Source of the DNA: Pegea sp. RAD2-039
Lineage: Eukaryota > Chordata > Thaliacea > Salpida > Salpidae
Assembly (NCBI GenBank): GCA_034620365.1
Contig: JAQGEQ010000071.1
Span: 1,860,001 to 1,924,000, forward strand
DNA: 64,000 nt
Reading direction: 5' to 3'
Shown: piece after piece, positions 1 to 12,596 of the stretch
Layout of the letters: every line of letters begins with the position of its first letter
How positions within the stretch are numbered: the stretch's first letter is position 1
The notes under the pieces: generated by a model
The model's database searches: none
What the model saw: the letters and a program-made list of their open reading frames with translations, nothing else
Told to the model about the DNA's origin: nothing
Position numbers and translations under genes: made by a program

Positions 1-1065
1 TTAACGCTATAGAAGTTAGGATAAGCTATATCACCATTGAGGGCATTTATAGATGGATTAAACTGAACTTTAAAAGAAATAACAAAATGGTCGCTGGTGG
101 AAGAAAAGGAAGAATTAAATGAACAGAATAGTAATTTGTTAAGTCCTGGAAGATACATAATAAAAGATCTAGAATGTAATCTTTTGAATGAGTGGGTTCA
201 TTATTACTATGAGTTAAAGAATTACTAGATGTAAAATTGAGAAAGAAATTTACGGGCAGGATCGTCTGAACAGAGAAAAGTAGTCCCATATATGTTAGAA
301 AGATCTCTTAACATGTAAAAATGAATTTTACCATGCATATTAAAACTAAGAACTTTGCAGATATCTGATAACATTGATATATTTTTAAACGTTAAAGAAG
401 GGATATAAATACAGCAAAATTTTATTTTAAATTTCAGGTTGAAAAGAACGATATAAATAATCTTCAAACTGTTTTCGGAAAATGTGAAAGAATCTAAAAT
501 TATGTGGACCTGTTGAAGTACCTTTTATAAAGTAAGCATCTTGTATAGTGTGTATGCGAGTATGTCTTGAGTTCGGGATTTTATCGGCTACCTAGGACTC
601 AGTTAGCAAATTTATCACCTTTCCACTTTACCTGGGCAGCCTCCTATTTCTTATGCAATTCTTTGCCAGTCTTTTGTAACACTTTTGCTGCTTTTTAGTT
701 TGATCTAGATGTATATAAATACGGTTAGCTGGGTCAGAGCAGTTTATGCTTAGGTTTCGGAGCTTAAAGATTTTTTTCTGGTTGGTTAATTTGAGAGCTT
801 CATGATAATCGGTGTATTATTGGAAGATGTTGAACCCACTCGATAAAACGCCGTGACGTCATCGTTCACCAGATTTGTCGTCCAGCAACTTTAAGAAAGC
901 GTGAAAACCTTGCTTTGTATTGAGGATTAGATCATCTGTTTCAAACTCGGGGATGTCAAAAATACATAAGTTGAAAGATTTAGAGTTTTTTGCAGAAATT
1001 TCACTCTGGGATTGCATAGTTGAGGTGATTTTAGAGGATACTGCCCGTGAGTTATTCTTCATTGA
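1..1065 (-). mobile_element. Degenerate non-LTR retrotransposon, family B (ORF1 and endonuclease part)
   Basis: Read on the minus strand. Positions about 1062-597 encode an ORF1-like protein fragment with the motif NLCIFDIPE, typical of the RNA-binding part of LINE ORF1 proteins. About 470-47 encodes, in shifted frames, the C-terminal half of an apurinic-type endonuclease: a YIPS/YLPP-like motif, then FLNFTSSNSLTH, PTHSKDYILDLLL and a LILPF stretch, matching the usual order 'PTR...LDL...SDH' in CR1/L2/Jockey-like elements. The GDFN box is ruined (RDLSN), so the copy is dead. Positions 605-898 are similar to 39673-39945, which defines the family. The reverse transcriptase would lie beyond the left edge. 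Family assignment is from recalled motifs. Confidence 0.7.
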
Positions 1066-2421
1066 AGAAATTTGGTGAACTTTTTGGTTTTAAATTTTCA
1101 CAGTTTTTTGGTCACTTCAGCTTATGAGAGCTCCTGAGCTTACATCTCATTTATCAGTTTTTCTTAAAACCTTTTTAATTTAATGTTTAATTTCAGCTTG
1201 TACTTGGCGAAACAATACTTTAACTTTGTTTTATCAGCATTATACAGTCGTTAGTTGAATGTTTGGCCTCCTCTTGGCATTATTTACCTTACACAGAAGA
1301 TTAAATACTTCTTTTGTCATACAGAATTCTAAGACTACATTATTTACAATGTATGCCTTTTGAAGTCTCTTCTAATCGCTGGTATCCTTCATGCAAGCAT
1401 TGTTTTAGATAAGCGCTTTCTGTTTCATACATTGAATCCTATTTTTTATTCAAATATGTTTAAGTATCATACAACATTATTTATTTACTTTGTGCTAAAA
1501 ACTAGCTGAAAATAAATTACTTTGAAACACCCATCTTGTTGAAGATATGTTTAAAGCTACAAAAATAACACTTTATCTGCAGAAAGTAGTTGTAAGTGTT
1601 AAAACTTTTGTATGTTTTCATAAAGTCAGAATTTGAATTTTTACATTAAAAGATTACAAACTAAAAATAACTTTCTTCTTTAATCCTAATTGGGCTCAGG
1701 GAAGTGGCCGAATAGTGAACATAAAATTGGATAAATGCTAAAAAATTTGAAAAATGAAAGACGATGATTATATTCAGATTTTTTACATGCAACAGTTGCA
1801 CAGAATATAAAGTCTTGCATAAATCCTATGGCAAATCCTTTGTCATCTCATTATTGTTGGTGCAATTGACATAATTCATCATTCCATTTATTAAGCGATG
1901 ATAGAAATAGGTCAATATAAAGTAAATTTTCATAAAAACTTTTAGAGAATTCAATCAATCCGATTAAATAGTTGTCAAAAAAATTTCATTAAAAATAAAT
2001 AAATCAATTATTTTATAAACAAACATCGCTTAAAGTACAGAAGTATCGGATAATAAAAGTATGTTTGGAATTGAAAGAAAAATGTAAAAAAAATGACAAC
2101 GCAAAACTGAAGAAGATCGCGCAAGAACAATTGTTCGTCTTCTTTGTGAGATTAAATCCGATGATAAATATTATAATTGGATATTCTGTGCAAATAATTT
2201 GTAAATTCAACTTTTACTGATACTCGATGGTATCTAGAAATGTTTGTCATGATTTCATAACTTTTTATTGTTTCAATAATCTTTAATTGACTGATCAATC
2301 AGTTGAGTTGACTTTTGAATTGTCAGGAAATTAAAAACGTTCTTTAAACAGTACATCGACTGTGATATTTGTATATAATCTGTGAATGTCTCTTTTAATC
2401 ACCTACAAAAAAGGCATTTTT
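1066..2421. other. AT-rich intergenic stretch, no gene seen
   Basis: Between the family B relic and the 3' end of the galactosyltransferase gene. Only short open frames of low-complexity AT-rich composition are present. I see no exon with splice signals, no RNA gene and no tandem repeat. Confidence 0.5.
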
Positions 2422-4331
2422 TTATTCTCGGCAATCTATCATTTCAATATCTATGACACAAACCGAATAATTTAAAGTACTTAATCCGTCTAAGTTATGT
2501 CCAGTAGTTTTTTCTACAGTTTTCTTTAAAAGTGAGAAGCGTTTTGGGTTAGGTAAATTATTAGATTCTCTGCCATGTTTAACCATTTTATACCTGCAAA
2601 TAAATAAGTTTACTATCCTAGAATTTCCTGTCAAATCTAACTAGCCGGCAAACTTCATGTCGATTTATTTGAAGTTTCTTATGATGAGATCTATAAAACA
2701 AATCATCATCTTCGCCTCCCCATCCCCAGTATAAGTTCGACATTCCGTTAACTAATTCAAAATCATCTTTAGAAAACAGAGCCACTCCACCTTAATGTAT
2801 TCAAATCATGATGAATATATTTCGAATAGTAGATGATTTTAACATGACTTACCCATATAATTGGTCCCCATAACAAGTTTATACCGAAATTTGTCTACAT
2901 ATAGGCCCAGATGAATGGGTCCTTTGTCACAGCTTATAGGACATTTGTCATTCTCTAATATCATATCAACATCATGAAATATGAAGCAATTAAACCCTTC
3001 TTTTTTGGCTTCATTAAATCCAATATTAATCAACTTTGCTCTGTTAAAAGGATCAACTCCAAACTATACTTGTATTAGATTATTGATATTAATGAAATGT
3101 CAAGCACTAATTGTACCTGATTAATTATAAAGATTTTATATTCAAATAGCTTGCGTTGGAGCAATGGGTGCATGTATTGTAAGAAGTACAAGAGATGTTG
3201 ATCGCGATTACGAAATGGAATTATTATTGCTATCTGAAGAATTAATTCAACTTTTTATCTGTTCTTAACGTTGTATAAGAAAGTCACATCTTACCTTGAA
3301 TAAGGACTGACATGTAGATGGTACAAAGTACCCACCTTCTTTAACATCTGGATTTTCTTCAAAAGTTTCATTTTCTGTCTGTGGGAGTTTTTCAAAATCG
3401 ATACTTGTAGTAATCGAACCCTAGTAAAAAGAAAACTTTAAATCAACAAAGCAAGTAAGCTTTTGACTGGTAACTTAACAGAGAGATCTTTCAGTTTAAG
3501 TACATACAAGCTAAAAATAACTTTAAGTACATTAAAAGATCTAGTTATAAGACCTTTAGCTTAAAAAAACAAGATTATGATACCAGGAAGTACAACATTT
3601 AAACATTTAAAATTAAGATTTACTTGCGTACAAATAAATCATTACTCTGAACAAATTAACTGTAAACAAGACTTTTCTAAGCCTTTTACTCTAGTTATCG
3701 AATCTAAAAATTCGATAATTTAAAAATTTTAAAAATAAACTAAAAAATTTTTATCATTTGTGAATCACTTACTATAAGATTAGTTGAGTTTGATGAGCAA
3801 AAATTTGTTGTATTTTCTACTTCAAACACTTTCGCTTTTGAGATAATTTTACTAAAAGGTCTTTTGTTATCGTCATCTTGTACAATAGTAGTTGGTTCTA
3901 TGAATGAAGTAGCAAAGGTTTTATTTGGTTCAACATGTTCTAAAGTTTGTTTTTTGGCAGTAGTTGATTGAATCTGGCTTGTTGATATACTGCTATATCT
4001 TTCCTCTCCTTGAAAACCTGGCTAAAAGATTATTTTTGTGATTTATTGAAAATATTTAATACACAACTTATATTTGTTTACAATACTTTGTGGAGATGTT
4101 AAATTTGTTTAACAAATATTTTTGAAGATATCAAAATAAAACCTACTTATTTAATTCAAATACCGTTAGTTAGCGCTAATAGATAAAAGTTAGTTTGCCC
4201 CATAGAATGATGATAAATTAGACTAAACATACTAATGTTTTTTCCTGCCATCCAAAGTTTGTGGCGATTGAATAATAAGCCAATAGAGAAATCAACAGCA
4301 ATATTAACAGCCACATAACAAGTTTGTTCAT
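2422..4331 (-). CDS. Beta-1,4-galactosyltransferase (Golgi type II membrane protein)
   Basis: Transfers galactose from UDP-Gal to N-acetylglucosamine-type acceptors in the Golgi lumen (family knowledge, GT7). Exons: 4331-4233, 4021-3773, 3420-3295, 3233-3117, 3063-2853, 2790-2646, 2593-2422; together 372 residues, near the usual 370-400. Residues 5-22 form a signal-anchor helix (WLLILLLISLL), followed by a Ser/Thr-rich stem. The catalytic domain shows IIIPFRNR, FNRAKL, the metal-binding DVD in FIFHDVDMI, GGVALFS and the hallmark WGWGGEDDD. The C-terminal YKMVKH block carries the conserved metal-ligand histidine region. All phases close. The last intron needs a GC donor (see findings); an alternative would be an error at that site. 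Which vertebrate paralogue it matches cannot be told. Confidence 0.93.
2594..2645 (-). other. Probable GC-AG intron (52 bp) in the galactosyltransferase gene
   Basis: No GT donor in this interval both keeps frame with the YKMVKH exon and precedes the in-frame stop. A GC donor after the CG of an arginine codon (CG|GCTAGT) joined to the TTTGCAG acceptor restores the frame. Confidence 0.5.
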
Positions 4332-6714
4332 TGTGATGTTATTGATCTAATCAAAATAACTCTTTTCTTCTAATTCATTAAATAATTTCTAAATTCGATA
4401 AAATAATTCTTAATTTAAGAGCAATGATTTGCTTTATAAAAAAATAATTCTGAAATATAACAAATTTCATTAACAATATTCGTGTTTAATTCATATATAT
4501 TTAGTTTTAAATCACATTCTTATACTATTTTGATTTATAAAACTTGTAAGTTTTGAAATAATTTTGCAATTTTGATTGAACTAGTTTCAAATTTAGAAAA
4601 ATAATCATACAAAAAAATGATATTGAAATTACCTATTTGAGCTTAAAAAATAACTCTTTTAGAGTTGAACTAAAATACGCTTAACTAAAAACTACAAGAA
4701 TTACACTTAAGCATCCAGCAAGGTTGTCTTCAGTGGAATAATAGTTAGCTCTCAAAAATTCAAGTATTTCAAAAATTGTGACGTAAGAGTGTTGTGTGTT
4801 TCTCTAATTGAAAATCTTTTTACTGACATTAAATCATCTCTTTTGGCTATTTTAATTTCTAACAGTTTTAATTATATGTAATTATAACTAATTGTTAATT
4901 GTTTTAATTTTTGTAATACAATTCTACAAATTTGATAAACTAGTTCTAAATTTTAATCACAACAATTTAGGTATTACAAAAAGTGTCACGCAAGAGTATA
5001 AATTTTACATTTAAGTTTATTTAACTATATTTAACTATACTTTCTGAAAAATAGTATTAAATAACAAAACTATAATGATAATATGCAGCAGATAATCCTA
5101 CAACTAAAAAATGGTATAAATCTTACTCCTGAACCACTTATGGAAAATAAAAATTATACTTTCAGTCTTTGGTATTAATTCAGAACGAGAAATTAGAGAC
5201 AACATTCTAATAGACGTTGCAATAACCTTACGACATCAAAAAATTGGAGAAGAAATCCAAAAACAAGGGCCTAGAAATAGAAATCTGAATAATGCTAAAA
5301 GTAATTACTAAAATACTTCGGCTGTGATTGGCGCATTAAGAATAAAATCAAAAGAATTTGAAAAGTTCATTGAAAAAATACTACTAACGGAAAAACTCAA
5401 AAAGCTGAAATTTAAAAGATAGCTTTATTGGGAATAGCGAACATAATGCGTAAATTTTGATATTTATCTATGCGTCGCGCTCTATTCAAACTTTTATTAC
5501 AATGAAATATGTTTCATTTCTTTTAGTTTTCCCGATTTATAATTACTGTTTGTGGCGCCTGCTTTAACTGCTATATTTACATAAGCTTGTGAGGCTAATT
5601 TCCGTTTTAAATCAGTATAGTTATTATCGATAACAATATCACTAGAAATAAGCAGAGTAGTAAATGTAAATATAACATATTGTAAAACTTGTTTAAAATT
5701 TTACATATAATCTAAAAGTTCCATCAAAAAGGTAAAAAATCTCTTTTCAAGTAGCTTACGTGTTATTATAAGAATATTTTGTAATTTATTTGTTTGAATA
5801 GAAAGTTTACCTTTTATATTCTAGAGAACTTTTTTATTTAATTAATTAGTCTACCTTGTTGGATGAGCTTTGCACTTCTAAGCAGTAGGTGGAAGAAAGT
5901 TAACATTCATAAAGTAATTCCTGCTTGCGCTGGTTTGATTATAGTGGAAAGTTGTGTGAACTGAGCTACCCCCACTCTTTAGATCGCTGTTCTGTGATGC
6001 GGTTCAATGACCTAGAATAGTGAATCAAAGTCAATAGATTTTCTATTTGAATTCACTCCCTTAGCCCTTGCTTCCCCCGAAGCAACAATTGATGCATAGT
6101 TGGAAAAGAAGCTTTTCTGCTTCATGTCGTAATATCACATCTTCTAATAATAATAGCATATCATTTCTTCAACGACGAGATAGGGTTCAAAGCCACGCAT
6201 GCAAAGTAATATGGATTACGACCAATCGACTCATCCATCTCTTCGAATCTGTACTTAAATGTATACACTAAGCCTAATTTTGAATTGTAATATTTTTCTA
6301 AAACACTTACTATATGTTATATCTTACTGTATCTTTTATTTCTAGAACACTTGCTATAGCTTTTATTCATTTTTTGTCCTTAAATCAATTGTAAGCCAGT
6401 TTCGCCTGTACTTAAAATAAATTTTATTTTTGCTTAACTAAATTGGGACACGTATCTAAAAATTTAGTTTTAAGTCCAAGTAAAGATTGTAGTAGCTTTT
6501 GAAAGATCGCAGTTAGATAAAACTTTTATATTTTATTAAAATAGAGTTGAACAAGATCTTTAAACTTTTCCTAATGAAACAGAGTTTTTAAACCATTAAA
6601 TTTTGCTGTTTTGTTATCGATTAATTTAGAACTAGCTTATACGTTGCTAGACAACTAACAAAGCTTAAGTAGTAAACAGTAAAGTATTTTTTGAAACTTA
6701 TACATTTTTAAGAA
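4332..6714. other. Intergenic region between divergent galactosyltransferase and CatSper4-like genes
   Basis: About 2.4 kb, AT-rich, holding both promoters; no clear TATA or GC-rich island was identified. Positions about 5084-5420 (+) are protein-like: an AG acceptor near 5163 is followed by a frame containing QKIGEEIQKQGPRN, a single TAA, then in the same frame VIGALRIKSKEFEKFIEKIL. I do not recognise it; it may be a decayed gene or an exon pair. Positions about 5880-6260 have slightly higher GC but no supportable product. Confidence 0.4.
5084..5422 (+). pseudogene. Unrecognised coding-like fragment, interrupted by a stop
   Basis: The frame after the candidate acceptor near 5163 reads charged, helix-like sequence with an internal TAA at about 5308, followed by a further 30 or so residues to a TAG near 5422. 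A short upstream frame beginning at an ATG near 5084 could be a first exon. No family recognised. It could be a small decayed gene or chance. Confidence 0.2.
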
Positions 6715-8621
6715 ATGGCAGCCTTTGAACAAATCACTCAACAATTTATAGAAACAAAAACTGATGAGAATAATAGAAGGTTTTGCTTTGATTTAAAGAA
6801 TGAGCAAAAAGAGAAGATAGACGTTGATAATTTTCCCAATGACACAGCGGTTTGACAACTTAAGGCTATATTGTGATGAATGATAAATTGATTTAGTTCA
6901 TACTATTTAATGTTTATCTTTAAGGATTAGTTTACTACATATAAATTTTACAATTCACTTAAGCACCTATTATATAAAATGTTGAGCGGTACTTGCACAA
7001 ATTTTGCAATCTTTACAGAAAGCAACGCATATATTGCAACATTTCAAAGAATTTTATGTCAACATAAATGACGTCGTAACTGAACAGGATGATGAAAAGA
7101 TTTATGAAAAAATGAGAAAATTGGTTTCAAACTTTATTCATTCCAGAAAGTTTGAAAGTGATTAAATTTATTTATTTTGTCGAAAACAATCTTGTTTTTA
7201 CTTATTTATCAAAACTGCTTCTATTTTTATTTGCAGTTTTTATGGTTATCCTAATATGTTTAAATGCTTTTCAAACCCGGTTAAGAAATTTTGATATATC
7301 ATACACCATTGTACTTGCTATAATAGAACAGTTTTTCATTGGTATACTTATTGTTGAAATGTTGGCAAAATGGTACTGTGGTTTTTTATTATTTTGGACC
7401 GATTATTGGAACATTGCAGACTTTTTTATTATAGCTATTTCACAGGTGAGTTTGTGCTTAGTAACAACAAAAAAACTGTTAAAAAATATAAATATATTTA
7501 GTCTACATCATATCTAAAGTTGTGAATGAAATTTTAGCTTAAAAGCATGGAGTGATATTCAACATTCAACAATGCTGCATGATAAATTGTAAAATTTAAT
7601 TACAGAAAATTTAACATTACAACTATTCTATTATATTTTAATTCAAAGTACAACTTTTTAGATTCAATCTTGGGCTTTTTTTAGCAAAATAGCAATCATA
7701 AGAGTTATTAAATTGATAAGAAAGTATGGAATGTTGAAAATAAATCAACCTATTTCACAAAAAGGATTTTCTCTTGTAATTGAAACTTTAGTGAAAGTAA
7801 TAAAATAATTCATTTAATCAAACTTGTAAAATTGTTCAGCTTATTCAATTACTTGCAGTCTATTAAGGATGTGGGAAATATCGCTGTCCTAATGTTTATT
7901 TTAAGTGTAGTCTTGAGTATAATAGGAGTCCACTTGTTCTCTGATGAATTTTCTGATGACTTTGGAAACCCGCTTTCAGCTATGTACACAATTTTTGTTT
8001 GTATTACCCAGGTGAACCTCTGAGGATAAGAAATCTACTTTCACATCAATGTTTTATTGTGTTTTTTTACAGGAAGGATGGTTGGACATATTTAGAAAGT
8101 TTGAAAACGATGGAGTAGACACATTTACATATGCAGCTGCTGTTATATTTTTCATATTTGTTATTCTACTAGCTGCTTTTGTAATTATGAATCTAATAGT
8201 TGCTGTATTGACCATCAACTTAGAAAGATTGATGAGACAGAGAAAGGTACATTAACTCCAAAAACTAGTTCAACTATTACCAAATTTTACTTTTCAGGTT
8301 ACCATTGAACTAACGAATAAAAAAGAAGCAGAAAATAATTTTTACCTTAATAAAATAGATCCAATAAATAAAAAAATTATATATCTAGATAAAATATTGT
8401 CAGATGCTACTTCAAAAGCAAAAAAATATAAACTCGAAAATAAAGGACAGATTGCTTTGTGTAAAATCAAATTATTTAAAACCAAAATTTATACTTATGA
8501 AAATTATTGTATGTTGGTAGCAGCATTAAAGAAGAATGTAGAAGAGAGAAATATAATTTTATTGAAAGTTCGTGATATTTCACAAAAAATAAAAGAAATA
8601 AATATTAAAAGTGAAAAATAA
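6715..8621 (+). CDS. CatSper4-like sperm cation channel subunit
   Basis: One six-helix voltage-gated channel repeat, as in the four pore-forming CatSper subunits of the sperm flagellar calcium channel. Exons: 6715-6849, 7019-7157, 7237-7445, 7662-7796, 7859-8011, 8073-8246, 8298-8621; all phases close, giving 422 residues (human CATSPER4 is about 470). S1 begins RKFEIFMVILICLNAF, S2 and S3 follow in exon 3, and S4 in exon 4 is weakly charged (IIRVIKLIRK). The pore reads VCITQEGWLDIF, most like the CatSper4 pore (TQDGW); here Glu replaces the Asp of the CatSper TxDxW motif. S6 is FFIFVILLAAFVIMNLIVAV. The tail is lysine-rich and probably coiled coil. Choice of CatSper4 over the other subunits rests on the pore residues TQ-GW-DI. 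Confidence 0.88.
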
Positions 8622-9221
8622 AACTCACTTTTTATGATTTGATTCATATTTTGTTACATCGAAAACTATTTTTGTAGAATATTGTTTGAAATATAAATGA
8701 ATGATAATTTGAGGTGTAAATTTTAAAACTTCCTCTCTTGTCTGAATGTTAAACTTGTTTTACTATTGATAATTTTCAAATGAATTGTCACGTAGACAAA
8801 TTTAATCTAAAAATTTTGGTCAGTCAAAATCTTTGACTAAATAATACTGGTAAAAACTCCTCGCGTAACAAGACATCAATTTATGGTACAAATAAACTGT
8901 GTATTGATGAACAAAGGTGCCGAGATCTGTTTTTAGCAACTTGAAATAAAAGCTTTACAATTGATAGCACAAAATTACCTAATGTGAGTCATGAAAGTAC
9001 AAAATGACGTTAAAAATTCTTACTTAAAGAAATTTTCAAATTAATAAAATAATTTTCAAAGTCACAACTCTGTAAATAACTGTTTGCTTATTTTGCTTTG
9101 CTTAATAAGCATTAAATCATTCCATTTCACCGATTGTATACGAGTAGATTTCATAAATCTTACTTTGTAAATACATATTGCATACTTATTATGTGCAAAA
9201 TAATTTATGATATATTTGATA
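8622..9221. other. Short intergenic region, nothing recognised
   Basis: AT-rich sequence between the channel gene 3' end and the family A retrotransposon copy. It probably contains the CatSper4-like 3' UTR. Confidence 0.4.
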
Positions 9222-10140
9222 ACCAGATGAAGCAAATGGGATTTAAATGTTTGTGCATTAAATGTAGACGCATTGACATAACATCTACCTCCTCCAATGC
9301 TAATTCAAATCTATCATCCGACATCAGCAAATCTATATGCGCTGAATTGGTCAAATTTAAATCTGAAATTGACAACGATGTTGCCAAAATTAACGAACAA
9401 ATTTCTAGTTTATCTAAATCAATAGACAAACTAAATTTCTCTACAAAAAAAAACTGTCACATGAACCTCTGTGGTCGGTGATTCTGATTCCGACAAAAAT
9501 GCTAGTTTTTGCCAAAAAGATCACCGACACACGCTCAAAAATTACTTTGGACCATGGAGACAGAGAAAACAATGTCATCATCTTTAATGTCTTTGAGACT
9601 GATAAAGCTGATGACAGTAAGTTTTTTAATCAAATGTGCTCTCAAACCCTTGATTTTGTAGAAGTTCTAAAGGCATCATCAAAGAACGTCATTTCAGGAA
9701 AGTTGGGACAAACACAAGTTTCTTGCCAAGCTGTATAACCGAAGGCTTGACAAAAAATAAGTTAAGAGTTTTAGAGTAGCATATGTTTTTTGTGAAGATG
9801 ATTGCTTATAAAATAAGCGTCTTTTAAAATTGGAAATTTGACGGATTAAATACGATAAAATAAATTCTTATTTTTCAAATTATCCATAATTTAATTGACC
9901 TCAAATTCGATGCTTTTTTTTCCATTAATCATTCCCTCAAGTTATATCAATTCAGACGACACACATTACATGTTAATAAGCCCATATCACCTGGTTCGTT
10001 AATCACAGCAAATTGTTTTCTCATACCGCACAATGATAACTCGGAACCAGATAAATAGATGTTAGTTGTGAGAATGTGTGTTAACGGGAGGTGCTATCTT
10101 CCGGCATTCTCCTTTATATTTATTGAAATAAATAAATAAA
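9222..10140 (+). mobile_element. Internally deleted non-LTR retrotransposon, family A
   Basis: Positions 9222-9790 align by eye with the reverse complement of about 37100-36540. They encode a broken ORF1: a CIKC cysteine motif, a heptad-like stretch (ISSLSKSIDKL), then ENNVIIFNVFE, the LINE ORF1 RNA-binding motif. From about 9822 the sequence jumps to the element's 3' part, matching the reverse complement of about 34520-34320 (shared TCAGACGACACACATTAC), then the 3' hairpin at about 10070-10110 and an ATAAATAAATAAA tail. About 2 kb carrying endonuclease and reverse transcriptase is missing. ORF1 itself carries frameshifts and is not functional. Confidence 0.75.
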
Positions 10141-12440
10141 CTGTTCAAATTTTAGGAAAAAATATAAACTCGTTCTGTTGAAATATAGAATTTCAAATTT
10201 AAAACAAAATTATTCAACACTCTAGCTTATACTGACATATTTATTGTACAAGGGAGTTAAATGGGAGTTAAACATCTGAAAGTTAATAATCAGAATTTTT
10301 TATTTTTTCAAAATCCTTAAAAAAGTCAGTATTTTGTTTTTGGAAGAATATTTCTTAACAGCTTTTTGTCCTCATAATATAAACTCCTATTAAAAGTTTT
10401 CATATAGCAATTAAGGTTGAGACATTTTCGTAAATTTTCTTTGGGGATTAAAATAAAGATTATTTAAACATTAAACTGAAAGAAATATTATTTACCTTAT
10501 ACAAAACATTCTAATGAAGATATTTAGAGGTTATTAGAGATCATCTACCCGCTTATCAGACAAAAATGGACAAGGCCTTATGCTTTGCATCTACAGATTA
10601 ATTTCATAATCTGGCTTAAAACTATTGCCCAAAAATACCATTGAGTCGTGATGATGGTCGACATCAAACTATTTTCAAAAAGTAATTGCAGTCTAAACAC
10701 GAAAATATCTTTTATACAGGTGATAGAACCAACAATTCTATCGAACTTAACACCAAAAATGTAATTTAAGTTAATGATAAGGCCTGCTTTGGCCGAGAAC
10801 GTTTATACTGGTTATGCTCAACTGGTGTTGTTAAAAACAAAGCAAAACAGAATAAAATGCGAAAGAACTAACAAAGCGAAATTTAAGTAATTTAGATTAC
10901 AGGTAAAATATACAGACAATCATACATTTGTAAACAGATTAAAAGACCAAACACGACCACTATGAAGGATTGATTGCTGGACAGAATTTTAATAAAAAAC
11001 CAAGAAAGTAATCTAAAGCAGTTGAAAACATGTTAATAACTGTCTTTTCTTTTGAAAATCCTACCCCTTAAACTGCTTGTCTAAAGTAGTTTGATAACAA
11101 ATTATAAAAATAAATTCAATTTTATATTTTATAACAAACTTTTTTCCTTCAAATAATCGAAAATGAAAACTTTGTTACAGACTCTACTTAAGTGAAATTA
11201 CAATTAATTGAATAAACTTTATCTTATCTTTTCAAATCTATCAATTATTTTTCTAGAATCTGTTGATAACTTCAATTCATGTTACCATTAAACAAATAAA
11301 CTAAAACCTTTTCCAAAAGAAGTAGTCTAAAAGTTGAAAATACAATTGAATCTAGCTTTTAAATGACTTACTTGAAACTTACTGAATTAAAAAATATTGA
11401 ACAATAAACTGTTTAATTTCATATCGTTTATTAATAATAGTGTGTCAGATTTAAAAAAGATGCTTCCTTCATTTAATTCATAACTTGTTCTCATAATTTG
11501 ATTTTAGACATGTTTAGCAAAACATATCTCTCTATAAACATTAAAAAGTGCTTCTGTGTCTTTTACTTTAACTAGTTTTACTGTTACTACACTTTTGTAT
11601 ATAGAGAACAACTTAAAAATCATTGTAACGAACAATTACTTAAATGTGAATTTTATTTCTTCTGATTTTTTTAAACTCTATATCAATAAAAAACAAATAA
11701 TTTCACTTTCTCTGATACTGTATTTTTTTTGTTGTGTCCAAAATTAATTTTTCTATTTACATCATTTTTTACAAAAACTGATGTTTCATAAAAAAACTAC
11801 CTAAAAATACTTTCACAATATTGTTGATACTAGTTGATTATAGCCACTGCTTACACCAACTATCTCATAAATTTGTATTCATCGTATGAGTTTTTATCTC
11901 ATAACTAATATCTTCATTCATCACCTTTTCATTTCTTATAAAAAAATCTACAAATTGTTTTTGAAATTACTATTAGTTTACAGCTTTCTTTTTCAGTAAT
12001 CATAAATTACTAATGTTTAAAATAAAGAAATTCTAAAAACACAACAATTTTTTTAATTCTTAAAGAAATTTAGATAGAATATTTAAACTTATAAATTAGG
12101 AAAACTCTTTGCCCGAGAAGCCAATCCTAAAAATTTTTTCTTTCAAATAAATAAACTCAACAAATTATATGGGCCTATAGACTATCGAAATAAAGGCTAG
12201 TCTTATGATTAGTGAAAAAAATATTTATTAGTCTAAGTACAATGTTGCTATCTCATATAAAGGTCTATATAGGTTGATGAACTGGAAGTGGGTTATTTAC
12301 AAACAAATAGTTGAATTAAATAAAATAAAGTATTTACTAAAGGATACTTTTTTTGGCATTGCAAGTAGTCTGTTTCAGAGGTACTTTTATTCGTTCAATA
12401 TCTTCATAAAAAATATTATTTGCAAAATATTAAAAAAATA
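10141..12440. other. AT-rich intergenic stretch
   Basis: About 2.3 kb of AT-rich sequence with only short spurious frames. No gene, RNA or clear repeat was recognised. Confidence 0.45.
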
Positions 12441-12535
12441 TTATTTGTGGGAATATGTGTTAGCGGAAGGTGCTCTCTTTAGAAACACTCCTTCGCATTT
12501 ATTGTTATAAAAAATAAATAGATAAAACTTATTAG
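12441..12535 (+). mobile_element. Family A retrotransposon, 3' end only
   Basis: A 5'-truncated copy reduced to the element's 3' terminus: the GAATATGTGTTAGCGG block, a decayed hairpin (GGAAGGTGCTC...ACTCC) and an A/T-rich tail with AATAAATAGATAAA. It matches the ends at 10075-10140, 21996-22070 and 33990-34062. Confidence 0.65.
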
Positions 12536-12596
12536 TGGATAATTAAATAAGAAACAAAATTAACAACCAAATTGTAATTTACTTATTTTTAAAACT

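Noticed and set aside
6068..6271. 67-codon plus-strand frame upstream of the channel gene
   Set aside because: Low-complexity Ser/Asn-rich frame without a promoter, splice sites or similarity; the channel gene's own start at 6715 is well supported.
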